NCBI RefSeq assembly: GCF_001039355.2
Contig: NW_019775303.1
Span: 155,664-215,663, forward strand
Length of the DNA stretch: 60,000 nucleotides
Origin: Lingula anatina
Taxonomy: Eukaryota; Brachiopoda; Lingulata; Lingulida; Lingulidae
Direction of reading: 5' to 3'
The translations under genes were made by a program, and so were the position numbers. Numbering within the stretch: the first letter of the stretch is position 1; the number at the start of each line of letters is the position of its first letter. Shown one piece after another: positions 37,919 through 50,825 of this stretch. Below the pieces are notes generated by a model, which saw nothing but the letters and a program-made list of their open reading frames with translations, was not told the origin of the DNA and did not search any database.

Positions 37919-40900
37919 TTTTAATTTTGTTGTTCGGTAGAATTTTCTAACTCCCTTCCCAAAAAAGTACAGGGCAAGACTGAATTGCAAATGAACGTCG
38001 TTTATTAAACTTTGATCAAAACGTCATCACAAGCAAACGTCCCGTGATCTTGGTACAGTAAATAACACTTATCTTGCACTCTGAAGAGTGATCCAAGCTT
38101 GTCAAGTAGATAAGACGGCATATGGAACTGATGTTTGCCCACTGACTTATCTGAAACTTAGCACAGTTTTCTTGACTCTCATGAGTTATAGGTTAATATG
38201 CAACATGGGGCCGACCACCTTTGAATCTTTTTGAAGAAAGCATTGAGAAGTAGGAGACGATATATAAACGATGGCTGTGATCCCAAGTTGCTTGGCTTAT
38301 GATCTGATGTGCTCTGTCCTAATGTAGCCTGGTAGCAATTAGCAGTGCAAGGCCAGGCTAGAACGAGGCTCTTGCTGTTCACAGCGATTCCACTGAATTG
38401 TCTGGTTGTGGAATCCTGCACTAATTCCACATTGCATAACCATAGTAGCCAACATGTTAATATCTAATTTGCGTCTATTCTGCATACATAATTATTATTC
38501 GCTGTACAGGCCTATAGGTAGCATCAGTTTTACACTTTACCATTAAAAAAAATTGTTCGATTTTAATAAAGTCCAAATGTTTTAAACATGGTTTGCACGA
38601 GGGATACCATGATGAACAATCATAGCCGTTTTTATTCTTACATGCACGTCAAAACAGATTTAACAAAAATGTGACGTTGAACTTCCTTTAAACGAAGAAC
38701 AGCGTCATCCCACAATTACGATGGTGGTTATTAACTAGAGTGTGCATTGTACCTTGCCAATTACTGGTATTGTGAGGCTTTGTGGCAAATTCCATAACAG
38801 AAACCTGTTTAATGAAAAAAAATGAATTTTCCTGCATAAATATTCATTTAAATATTTCCTACAGTTGCTCTTGTTATGTCAAACATGATCGCGAAGAGAT
38901 AAACTCTAAGTTTTCAATTGAACACAACATTTTGCTCATTTCTGCATTATGAATTTTATTTTGTTACCTCTAAAATATTAGTGTTGGCAGATCCATTTCT
39001 ATTCAACGACTACAAAATCAGACATATGTACATAAAAGTAAATGAGAATTATTACACCTTTCTTAGGGGCCATTCAGAATGAGAAGATCCGAGTGCTAAC
39101 TGGTCCACAGCCTAAATATAGTGGACCTACATGAAAGGAAGACCACTTAATCCTGTAATGGTCTCTCCACCTCACCACGCCTCCTCACGCGTCTGGTCGA
39201 ATGGAGCCGAGATTTAATTACTGCGCCCCTCATTCTGAATGGCCCCTTAAATTGTGAATACTGCCTTAATGACTTTGTTCATGACTGTGAAGTTGAAATC
39301 ACACTCCTCTTCTAAGAGCATTCAGAGTGAGTGAGGGAAATAAATTCGATTTAAAATTTAACATTTAATTCACAACTTAAGGAAACTTAAATTGTTGTAT
39401 TGTCTAACAATTGAATCCTAAAAGAAAAGTTTATAATACCATCATATTGAAATCTGTGATGAAAACTATAAATGAATTTTAATAAATCCGAATGGTTGCC
39501 GAATACCAAATTTTACTCAATGAACACTTTGTGTAAGAATATAAGGAATACATCATCAGTAGCCATACATGTAGTTTCATTATATTCCAGGAAATAAAGA
39601 TCAATACATCAAGACTTTGTACATGAAGTTCAATACATTAAAAAGCTACTTGCACAATAGATAACTACTGGCTTAGATAAGATGATCTGAAGACTGATAT
39701 GCATAAAGGTAAACCAGGAATGAAGCATTTACAATATGATAAAGTACTGATGCTCTTAACAAAAATATCAACAGGGTTCACAGCACTGTCTCTACTTAAA
39801 CAAGACAATTACACAGAATGTATATTGTAAAATTATGCTCATGCACTACTGCTTTTCTTTCCAATAATTATCTTTAATTTGCACTTAATATTTTTTTAGT
39901 TTCGCTGAAAAACTATAAATTATGTATAATTGTTTAATATATGCATTTCAAAATGTAAAAAAAAAGCACAGTGCCAAAAATGGCATTTTATTAGAGATTG
40001 CACAATTCAATTATTGACAGTGAATCTCAGAAATTATCTAATTTTACATTGGTGCTTATCTTTTATTTCCATGTTCATCATTGGATTACAATATTTTCAA
40101 CTGTTTCAATAACTCATAGAATAAGAATTTTATTTATTGCTTTTCAATACATACAAGATATGGGGATAATATATAATCTTTTACTGTACAGATTCAAAGT
40201 GAGATGCCAATGTGTTAATAGCATCCTACAAGTAGCCATCACTATTTTTAAAGCATTTGTTACTTAATATATAAATTAAAGTTTTATATCGGCATTTTCT
40301 TCCACACACTGACAATAGTTTCTGACAATTGCCACCTCTCATTTTCTTGCCACAAAATTTTATCTCCACAAGAAACCTGTTTAGGCTTTGCTAAGTCCAT
40401 CATGCTGTGTAGAGGGAAGCAAAAGCATTATATCCCACTGCACTGAACAGAGTCAATTCCAGCTTAATTACGTGAGAAGCATGTACAGACGAGATTTTAA
40501 TTGATAATTATTAACTGCTGCATTAACAAAGACTTATGCACAATATTACACATATCATGAGTGCTGCTTGGGTAAATAAACTCTAAACACTGCATTATAA
40601 ATCCTATTTTGAAAAACGTATTTCTATTTGTTTCTTTGTTTGTCTGCCTTTTCCATCCAGCCATTTTCTGGAATAATAAACAAACGATCCTCCCTTTGAG
40701 TGTTGAACCACGTACAAGTGAAGCATACAGTAATCACAACTCAAGTTTGACTGCTCTTCTTCATAAAAATGGAGAAGTGTACATTACTCAGAAGCTGCAT
40801 CCTCTGCAGTTTTTACCCCTCATTGGTAGAATGACGGCTGGAATGTAAGACAGGAAGCATGTACTAGCTAGTGTGTTTTTGGAAAATGTAACTTGAATTT

Positions 40901-41540
40901 GAAGTTTTTTTTTATTAAAACAGTTGTTATCAATATCTTTACAAGAAATACAACATATCTGATCAAAACAACCTAGTTTCAGGATACTCTCTGCCAGAGC
41001 CCCAGAATGGTTAGCACTAACACATACCACTTTTTTTAGGTACGGGCAGTTCGTTTGATGATCTGATGGCTTTTCTATTTTATTTGGATTTTTATCTGTG
41101 TGGGCCCATCTTTGTTTAAAAAACATCTAACTATATATGTAGCAACTTTATAAATGCTTATAGTGCTTATCTAACATTGATAGTTTTTCTTCCTTTTTGT
41201 ATTATGGTAAACTAGTAAGGAATTTTAAAGTAGTTTTTTGTGGTTTTTAGTTTCATTGGCCAATCAAGGTGACAGCCGAGATCGAGTACAGCAAATCAGG
41301 CCAATAAGGACAGACCAATTAACTGCCTTGATTGCAGTCAGATTTGGCAAGGACTTGTTAATTGGCTGTGTCTAGAAGTTATGCAAACGGTTACCCACCC
41401 TGTAATTATCCTTGAAATTTCAGAACAGGGTTGAAATTTCAGAACAGGGTCACAGCAGAGAATCATGTCATGAATACGCCAGAGACATATTTGTGATAAT
41501 TCAGTGAAAAATCAATTTGTGACCATGGTTGAGGGTAGCT
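37919..41540. other. Intergenic region between subtilase and PLEKHF
   Basis: 5' flank of the subtilase and 3' flank of PLEKHF. No coding exon recognised. AATAAA on the minus strand (plus TTTATT, 40911-40916) is a plausible PLEKHF poly(A) signal. It contains a MITE at 39063-39250 and a small direct duplication of GAAATTTCAGAACAGGG near 41415-41450. Confidence 0.55.
39063..39250. mobile_element. MITE with TTAGGGGCCATTCAGAATGA ends
   Basis: Left TTAGGGGCCATTCAGAATGA and right TCATTCTGAATGGCCCCTTA are nearly perfect 20-bp inverted repeats, about 188 bp apart end to end. The interior GCCGAGATTTAAT is shared with 24404-24515. Confidence 0.85.
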
Positions 41541-44500
41541 TCAGGACAATATTCTCACCTCATTATCCCTGACAGTGGGTGTATCTTCTTCATCATCATC
41601 ATCATCTGAGGAATCTTCCCCTGACGACTCCTGACTGCCAGCATTGGTAACTAGTCTGTCATCTACAGGATAATTATGATAAATTTACTAAGTACCATTG
41701 TATAAGAACATTATTCTGAAAACTGATCTCAACACACATTGAAATTGTATTAACAACCTTATACAACAAAAAGTAGGGTGACTTGTGATGTGAGCAAAAA
41801 TGTTCATTAGCCAGGTAGTTGGATTATGAGGTATGAAAATATTTCCGCTTGCGTTTGATAATTTTCATTTATGATACAACAAAGTGATTTCACATCGTAA
41901 CTTCAACATTTTCATAAACAAGGTCTCTTCCAAAATACAGACAAGTGAATACATGCTTTGAACAGCCAGCAACCTTCTATTTTCCAATCTGCTTATATCT
42001 CACTTACCGGGTCTTGATCCACTGGCAGCTAACTGATCATAACAGTTCAAGCATACTCTCAAAGGTTTGGAAGACTGCTGCGGAAGCAGCCATTTCTTGC
42101 TGGAGCAGGGGTTACACACCACACGGCCACACTTTCTGCAGTGGTGCTGAAATAAATGTAACTTTTTGCAAAGATAAATGTGTGCATGTATGCATGGTTG
42201 CATAGTTAAGAGTTGGAGAATTAATAATTCAAATTTATCAAGTTGTGGGCAGGGATTATAAATCTGCATTTCACTGGCTTACACTCACCCTTCGAGAAAC
42301 TGGCATTGTCGAAAAAACTTGGATAACTCAAGCTCTCAAATTTTGTGCACAGGTGCAATGAGTTATGACATATAAATAATTTATGTACCAAACTTTAATT
42401 CAAACTGTTACATAAGTTTTTGAGTAGAACGCTTAAAATTTGGAGCAAACCATGATGCTTATGCATTCATAATCTCGTCAAAAATGGAAATGCACTGTGA
42501 CATCAGTCAGTTGTATTTGGGAAGCTCCTGAATGATTTTTTGATGAGCAACACTGCACATTTTGAGAAAATATCCATGCAGAATAAAGAAGATTCAAAAA
42601 ACAAAATTTAAACTAATTAGACAACTAAAATCTTGTTTCTTGAATTCTGAGTGTGTACACATCAAAGACATCGTGAACAAGTGTGTATAAATGCTGCCTT
42701 TCATATTTTGTATCAAAATCTTCCTTTTACTTCATGACACAGTGTTTGCATTAGGTACACCGGGAAACAGTGAAAAAACATGTACTCATGTACTTCCACT
42801 TTTTGTCAGTTTGTTGAAAATATCTTTTCTTGAAGGGTGAGTCTATATAAAAATGTGGTACATTTTAAATTTACTATAAAATCCAATGAATAAACCAGAT
42901 TACATACAATGATATAATTATACAATATATATATATATATATTAATATATATATATATATATATATTAAATACCAAGTGACAGAGATTTTTTTCTACTGA
43001 AAAAGCTAAGTCTTGAGTTAAGTAAGTCTTTATACATACAACACTATGCCTACCCTTCGATTTAGAATAGAGAACTCCACTCTGTTGCACTGCATGCACT
43101 TACTGGCCTCGGAATCTGGTATCCAAACTGGACTGTCATCCACTGCCTGGTGCTTCTTTCCTCCTGGATAAATAAATAGCAAGCTATTTCTATGAATTTT
43201 TAAAGCAAACAATACAAAAATTCAAAACAGTCTGACTCTTTTCATCTACCCTCTTAAAATAAAACCTAAGCTTTATAGTTTCAAAGAAAGGTATTATTTT
43301 TGAATAAATTTCTAAGAAGCTACCAAATATCACAAAAAAATGCCACTAACAGAAAACACACAGAGAGCATCACATGAGTATGTATCATATGAACATTTAA
43401 TGGTCATTATATATCTATACAAGTGACAACAAATGTCATATTCCCAAAAACACTTTTATAACAATATGTTTCCCTAAATTACATTGATACACAAGTTAAA
43501 AAAAGAAGCAATTTGAGACTGCTGCCCGCTGCAAAACAAATCTTCAAGCATTAAATCACTCTCTATGAAGTGCAGTTATGATAAAGGCTCTGCTGCCCCA
43601 GTGCCTGACTATTTACAGAAGATTTATCTCTAAATATTGCATCATTCAGAATCACTGGAAAATGAATCCCATTTTATAGAATGTTCTCAAACCCCATGAA
43701 TAGAAAATAAGTCTGTTTTAACAGTAGATTGATTTCATATTATTATAAAAAATTCCCTCCATCAATAGAAAAATCTAATAAGACAAACTGGTATGTGATA
43801 CAAGTCCCTGGTCACAGTGCAGCTGCCATTTTCCACCTCCCATTACCAGAACTCCACTCCAAAATGAGTTATGGTCTTCATAATAACAATACATTTCATA
43901 AACATAGGAAAAACCTGACAGCATATAAAGCCAGACAGATAATATTGGGCAATAAATCATCACTTTCATCTTGGCAAACATAATCATGAACAAAACTGAT
44001 TGTATGTACTGCTCTCTGATAATAATAATCTCCAGTATTAGGGTTATCCTAAACAAGAGTCAACAACTTACTCTTGGCTAGGAGGTCTTGTACACATTTG
44101 TTTATATGTGCCATCCACTCAGCTTTCTCTGTAGCAGTGGCTGCATAGACAGTAAAAGGACTTGCTAGGGCTAATAATCTGCCATCCATTTCGTAAACCT
44201 AAAACACAAGCACCATAACTAAATATGTTTCAACTGATATTTTGACAGCATTTTTTAAGTTTATTTCACCTTATATATAACATGTTCAAAACTATATGTA
44301 TCAATGGATTTAACACACACACACACACACACCCTTACATATATTTAATGAAAAGTTATTTACATAATATATCATGAAAACAACATTTCATGATATATTA
44401 TTAATCATGAAATGATGTTTTCATGATAAATATTATGTTTCATAGACATGTTTGGTAAAACCTTAAAATACTGACTGTTTACAAAAACCACTGTTAAGTG

Positions 44501-44680
44501 TTTTCCAAAAGATTTTTCCAGCATGCCCATTTTTTTTTTTTTACAAAACTTTGTCAGTCCATATTTTTCCCAGAAATATTTTTTTCTGCCAGAAACTTAT
44601 CTTTCAAGAACAAATACGTGTATAATGAGATTATATTTGTTTCTTGGGTTCTTTTGGATTTACAGTATAGGTGGAATTTA

Positions 44681-44747
<67 letters not shown>

Positions 44748-46710
44748 GCACCTCCACAATACTGGCCATGGGTAACAACAGTGGGTTGTCATCTTTGAAA
44801 GTCTGTCAAAATGTTCCCATGCGTTTGATTACAAATGGGGGTGCTTTCGTGTGAAAGGGGATGGATTTGTCTTATTATAACAAAAAATTTTGTGTTTCCA
44901 AACATTGCTGTGTATTTTAAACTTTTTAATTCTTAGCCGAAAATGACAATCAAACAGCACTTAAATCTGAGACAAGACATACCGGTCTGTTTTGCAGCTG
45001 TCCATTCTAATAAAGAAAGCTCTAAGAATAGTATTGTCATGTTTTTATGGCACACACAGTAAGAAAATATAAAAATTGCTCTTTGTCGCAAATTCTGATG
45101 GGTGAAGAAAACGGGTTAATGTGCCAATCATTTGCATTTTCAACTTCAGTACAAAATAATGATCTCCCATACACGTGAACTATACAAATCATTCAATTTC
45201 AGGATTTAAATATCTGTAATACACTCTGCTTTGCATAAAACAATAAGGTGTAAGGAAATCCTGTCGTCTCAGCCTATAATCACAGATGTTGTGACCCAAT
45301 CCTGTTTCGATCCCTTCAGAGATGCATGACAGCGAAACCACAGCTAGCGTGTAGTTTTGTTTCCCTATTCAGGGACTTAACATACAGTGGAGGTTTCCAT
45401 TGAGGACATAACATCCCGGTCACATCAATATTGAATGAGAATAATTGAATAAGTTATATCCTCTTCCTGCTTTTTGCACGCATGGTGATTTCATATCATT
45501 GCTGTTTAACCACTGATTCCAGATCAGTGTGCTTTGCCAATTCTGTGAAGTTTAGTGTACTCTTTCCTGATAATTTTTGAATATGTTTAATGTTACATTT
45601 TCCAAAAAAATTTAATATAAAGCAAAACACAATGTGGTAAGCCTGCTCACAAGTTTGGCACTATGTTGAAATTTTGCTGCCCATGTCCCACTGTTGTTAC
45701 CCAGTGTCATGGATGTGCACATATAATGTTATTAATTGGATTGAAGGTGCTAGAAGTATAACCAAAGTTAACTTTCTGCAAGTTAAATGAAACCTTGTTA
45801 CTGGTCTTTTCAAAAATTCATCTGCCTGTGATCAAAGCATTAATAACTGTTATTAGTTATAGAGGATATACAAGATGTCACTGCTAATAAGTACAGGTAT
45901 TTTCACGGCAATACAAACAAACTTTTTATGAGACACATTTAATAAAATTTTGCCATATAGATCAAGCCATAGAGGCAATATTAAAGAACACAAAATTATT
46001 TGACTTCCCAACTGTAAAAAATATTGAATTTTTGGATATAAAAATCAATATGCTAGTACTGTACTGCACTCTGATTGCATATCACTACATGTTAAAAGGT
46101 CAATTACAAATATCCATTTTAAGTATCACAAACAGTGACAATGGGCACGTAGCTCATATATCATAAATATGCATTTTGTTGTTGTATTTTACCTGGCCAT
46201 ATGAATTTTATAGTAATTCAATATCAAGCACATAAAATGCTCTAGGCCCAAAGCATTAAATTAGCTTTAGAAACTATATTACAGCTCTAAATCACAATAA
46301 AATGCCACATGAATACCAAAATCTAGAATTCAATTCTAAGATAAGATAAACCACTATGACATACACCTTTATGTGTAGATAACACAAGTACCAGTTGAAG
46401 ATACTTAGCAATGTAGTATTCACTCAACTTTGTGGAGGAAAGTTATGGTAAATAAATAGTCACTTATGGAACAACATAAGATCATGAACTAATAGTATAT
46501 CCATTTTTAGTATCCTACATTTTCAAAGCAGTGACTTAAAATACATGTGCTTCATATAAAGAACAAACTGAGAGGGTAAATAATAGCTGGTCAGATTTCT
46601 ATATTCTCCAGAATTCAGTTATTAATGACTTTATGGCACCACGATAATGTATGCAGTGGTGGTTTATCCCACATGGACAAGGTGCCACATAAGAGGAATT
46701 TAACTCTGTA

Positions 46711-46759
<49 letters not shown>

Positions 46760-49130
46760 GAGAGAGAGAGAGGTGAGCATAAACTTTTAAAGAATTTATC
46801 CATACATTTTAAACAAGTCACTCATTCCAAAATTATTCCATATAGTATAAAATTGTATTATTTTGTTTTTGTTCCTTACAAAACCATGCTTTCTGATACA
46901 AATCAAACAAACATTTCAGAATGCATTTTCAGGTATTAGTAACAGGACATAGTTCTGGGAATTATAAAATACTGTTTTATTCAAATCTGATGAATAATTA
47001 CTACAAACAACATGTACGTCAGCAGCTGATATGAACTTGACCCAATTAGAAACATCCACCCTATATTAACTATGATACTGAAGTGACTACACATCTAAAT
47101 CAAGTGTTTAAATGTATATTTGAAGACATTAGAGGCCTGCAATAGAACAAACCAAAGATCAAATTCATGGAAGTTGGGTATCAACATCATAGAGATCTTT
47201 TATGATCTTTGTGTAATCCAATTTTAGTTCATATCTTGCTTAAAACCAATCTGTAAAAGCTTACTCACTTCCCTCATCTTCAACTGACTGCAATTTGACA
47301 TCTTCTAGTGGTAGAATATGTTGTTTATTGTACTGAAAATACAAGTTTTAATAAATACGTAAATAAATAATGAGTAATTTGCAAACTAAATCTTAAGTGT
47401 TCCAGTCCAAAACATTATATTTCACTTTGCCTGGTTATGATATTTTGGTCATTACCAGGTAAAGTCTTCATTATAAAAAATATAAAAAAAAAAGTCTTCA
47501 TTATAAAAATATAAAAAAAAAAAAGCCAGAGAAAACAGTGTAAGTAACTAAATCGATTATCTTCTCAGACATGGAAAATTTCTGAGCAAATTCAATATAC
47601 TTTAAGACTTTGTCTAAAACTGCAGTTGTGTGCCCACCTTTTTCTTATTTATAACAATATTTCCATACACCAATATATCATTAAAGAGAAAGAACTGCCT
47701 CGGCTTTGGCCTCTTCCTGCACATCTTAGTCAACACCCCTTCTCCTACCAGAACCCGTCCTGGGACAGTCAAAGGCTATAAAATAAGGAAACCATTATAT
47801 TATCAATAAGGCAATAATATTACAAGCATAATGGATTAAGCCAACATAGCTGAAGACAAAAGCGGTAGTGTTTAAGCACTGAAAAATGGTGTGACAGAGG
47901 GGTTTTTTTTTCAAAAAGAAAATTATTGATACTGGTGTATTGTGGCGTTAAGAGATTTTGAGAAAATATATCAAAGATAAGCACGGTGAAGGCTTTACGC
48001 AAAATCTGCTGATTCCATAAAAATATAAAAACTGACCACATACTCTAGTTTTTAATGGTTACACAGTTAATAAATTTAGTAATTCTGTTAACTGTTGATT
48101 TTATGAGAGGTAGTTTTCATTCAATCATCATGAAAAATACTTCCCACCTGTCCTGAAGACCCAAAGCATTGTTCCACAAATGCAATACGCTTGTTATTTG
48201 CATCGCTGTTCACTGAAAAAATATAATAAAAAATAAACTAAAAAAAATATTATAATTATAGTTTTCATTGAATATATCTGTGCATGGAATACATTGGCAA
48301 TTGACTACATGTGGTATAGGATGACAATTTTTTCCTGTGATACTGCTAAAGTTAAATAGTACAATATGATAATTATTGCAGAACCCTATCCACTGAACAG
48401 CTTGAACCTTACAGTATGAGATTACTGTGTCTCTTCTTATGTCTATTCTACATGTACTGGTCAACTTTTAAAGTACAGAGAAAACACTTCTGAACCCTCC
48501 CTGCCCCTCTCTTTCCAGGACAGCCCAAGTGATAAGTTTCACAGTAGAACAAGTATAGCTGCACTTTAATTCTCATAATCTACAAACCTAGCATACTAGT
48601 ATATAAAATGGTTCTCAATAGTGTATCATCTGATTGCTTTTTTTTACAGAAATTCTGTTACTAATTATCTTCATCATCATCATCATTTAAATGTGCAGCA
48701 AACCGTAACCCCTTCAAGATCTCGACGAAAACAGGAAGTGCGTCATGACGTCACTCGCTTGTACTTGGAGAGCTGCTGGGTGATTTTCCGATGAGAAATA
48801 TTTCGTCGCTTATACAAATGTTCGGAAAATGACCATGCAGATAAAAGAATATTCACTAATCAAAATTGAAACTGCGTATTTACATAGAAAAACATTGTGC
48901 ATTTCTGAACTAGACTTGTCAGTGTAAACAAAGTGTACTGAACGCATCGCAAGCAAGCACGTGAATGCCGCGTTTGATTTTTGTATCAGACGCTTCGTTT
49001 TACTTGACAACACAGTGTTTACGATGGGCATAACAGGAAAAACAGTGCAAAAAAACACGCACTTCCGGTTTTCGTCGATTTCTTGAAGGCGTCGATTTCT
49101 TGAAGGGCGAGTCTATGATCTTAGCACCTC

Positions 49131-49163
<33 letters not shown>

Positions 49164-49704
49164 CTGGTCAAAATGATTCTTTCATCTTTCTTGTACAAAC
49201 GGCATTCCATACAACCCAGTCTCATTACTGGTACATGTTGACCATAAAGCATTTTTCATTACCTCTTATTTTTCCAACATAAAATTGTAGCAAAGTGTGC
49301 ATGTGTAAAAATGGTGTCTCCACTAGTTTCTTATACTGGTAGATCTAACATGTGACAAAAGTTGACAGATATATCACGTAACATTTGGGATTCCATAAAA
49401 CAACAAATCTCGCTGTCTACTACTGATTCTTTAATACTAATACCATTAACTGTAATACCATAACGTTAATCTACACATTCAATATTTACCATAATTTAGT
49501 GAAACGGGCAAAACTGTCAGAAATGTGACACCAGAAACGATATTTTGGTGAGAATAAATACATTTTATGACCCTCATTTAACATGAACACCAGTGCAAAG
49601 AGCAAACTGTATACTTAAAATATATGGTAAAATACTATAATGAAAACTGAAAAAGTGATATGACTAATTTTTATACAGTAACACCTACCTAGTCGGTCCA
49701 CCAT
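41541..49704 (-). CDS. PLEKHF2: Phafin: PH and FYVE domain protein, PLEKHF1/2 family (frameshift in one exon)
   Basis: Endosome/lysosome-associated phosphoinositide-binding adaptor. Exons (minus): 49689-49704, 48148-48212, 47638-47775, 47269-47332, 44072-44198, 43054-43163, 42008-42146, 41541-41662. Expected product about 259 residues (human PLEKHF2 about 249). It starts MVDRL as in vertebrates. The PH domain spans about 27-135 (GEGVLTKMCRK, FFLFNDILVYGNIV). The FYVE domain has WIPDSEA, CMQC, RRHHCRKCG and PLRVCLNC, i.e. WxxD, R(R)HHCRxCG and RVC signatures. The tail is Asp/Glu/Ser-rich (SSDDDDDEED), like the vertebrate tail. Anomaly: the 44072-44198 exon begins in one frame (SLRNGW) and ends in the next (TVYAATATEKAEWM), with one extra base in the A4 run at 44154-44157. 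Assignment to paralogue 2 rather than 1 is tentative. Confidence 0.92.
42472..42836. mobile_element. CpG-depleted copy of the 48711 element
   Basis: Aligns along its length with 48711-49106 (shared CATGCAGA.AAA, GTATCA, GACA.ACAGTGTTT, TTCTTGAAGGG.GAGTCTAT), with TG or CA where the other copy has CG. In a PLEKHF intron. Confidence 0.75.
44377..44421. repeat. AT-rich perfect-arm palindrome
   Basis: AACATTTCATGA and TCATGAAATGATG arms around an 11-nt centre, in a PLEKHF intron. Possibly a small foldback remnant. Confidence 0.6.
48711..49106. mobile_element. CpG-rich inverted-repeat element
   Basis: Ends CCTTCAAGATCTCGACGAAA (left) and, in reverse, CCTTCAAGAAATCGACGAAA (right), continuing ACNGGAAGTGCG. 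About 396 bp with the right end locally duplicated (CGTCGATTTCTTGAAGG twice at about 49073-49106). Many CpGs intact. No open frame. In PLEKHF intron 1. Confidence 0.8.
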
Positions 49705-49989
49705 CTTGGCCTGTCTGAGTGATCACGTGACAAAATCACTCCTACAAAACATTGACACTCGCTTCAAATCCTTCAACGTTTATCATCAAAATTGTGGGTA
49801 AAAGCAGACAGAATAGATGCTTTTTTGGCTAAAAACAGCTATTCACCAGTACCAAATATAAAACGGCCCAATCCTAATATCTTTTAGTGCTGGATAAGTG
49901 AAATCAACTTCCTCTGCGTCACTTCCTAGTCAAGTGACTATCGACTCGGTCGGCAAAAGTACACATTCGGTGAAGAAAATATTATCAAA
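49705..49989. promoter_or_regulatory. Divergent promoter PLEKHF / RNASEK with CLEAR-like E-box
   Basis: 285 bp between start codons. ATCACGTGAC at 49722-49731 (reverse GTCACGTGAT) matches nine of ten bases of the TFEB/MITF CLEAR motif GTCACGTGAC. It is close to the PLEKHF start codon, so it is either core promoter or 5' UTR. A CRE-like TGCGTCAC lies near 49914-49922. Confidence 0.55.
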
Positions 49990-50825
49990 ATGGGCTGTCC
50001 GGTTTGTGGACCGAAGTTATCATTATGTGGAATAATTACTAGTGCGTGGGGAATTGTTATGCTGGTAAGTTAATTTTGATGAAAGGTCACTGGGTGTTGA
50101 ACCACACTGTTTGCAACGAGTGGTAGGAGTCGCGGGAATACTACTACATGCACTGATTGATTCGTTATGGTACTGTATTTTCTAGGGTCAGGAAATGAAA
50201 TAAAAATTCTTCACAGTAACCCATTTTTGCATTTGAATTCAGGAAACTGGAAATGGTTATGCAGAGAGTATCTCCTGTTTTCATTTGCAAAATACCTGAT
50301 AATCATTCGTGGTATGAGAAAAATTGCAGAATTATTCAATACATTGGGAGTCATGTGACATTGAGCCATCAACAGAAATACACAACTACCAAGGGCCTGT
50401 ATCACAAAATAACAGAGTTTCATAAAATCTGATGCTTTCAATGTAGTGGCAATAGCTAATTTAGGTAAAAAAAAGCAAATTCTGAAAAAGAAAACTAAGT
50501 TCATATTACTTATCCACATGTAGGAAATATTAAGTCAGCAAAGAGCTTAATTTGATATATATATATACATATATATTCCCTTTTTCAGATTCTGATGGGA
50601 GTGTTTTTCATAATCAAAAGCCCTGCCTTTATTGAGGATGTAAACTTTGACCATGATAAAGTCCATAAAGCAGGTACAGTTGAGGCAGCAAACAACCTGA
50701 TTGAAGAAGCCTACCAAACTAGTGCTTACAACTGTTTCATTGCTGGTGGTATATATGTTGTCATTTTGATCTTCTCTGTTGTTCAATTCAAGTGGAACAT
50801 GAGGGCCAGCTATGTGATGTCATAG
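49990..50825 (+). CDS. RNASEK: Ribonuclease kappa (V-ATPase-associated small membrane protein)
   Basis: Two exons, 49990-50064 and 50589-50825 (phase 0), 103 residues; the short human form is about 98. The start MGCPVCGPKLSLCGIITSAW closely matches the vertebrate ...CCGPKLAACGIVLSAWG core. Two membrane segments: about 11-33 (IITSAWGIVMLILMGVFFII) and about 73-92 (CFIAGGIYVVILIFSVVQF). Conserved loop AFIEDVNF and the SAYNCF motif before TM2. The family was first described as an endoribonuclease and is also an assembly partner of the V-ATPase in endolysosomes. The start codon directly follows the divergent promoter. AATAAA signals occur at 51307-51312, 51556-51561 and 51563-51568. Confidence 0.95.

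Noticed and set aside
40609-40848. 79-residue plus-strand frame starting with a hydrophobic stretch
   Set aside because: Starts at TTG rather than ATG, has no recognisable family and lies in the PLEKHF 3' flank. The signal-like start is probably T-rich sequence by chance.
44498-44854. 118-residue plus-strand frame
   Set aside because: Its middle is a TA microsatellite read as Ile-Tyr; the flanks show no homology, and it lies in a PLEKHF intron.
45270-45330. Possible tRNA-derived SINE (GTTTCGATCCC resembling a B box)
   Set aside because: No matching A box or cloverleaf could be drawn upstream, and there is no A-tail or target duplication.
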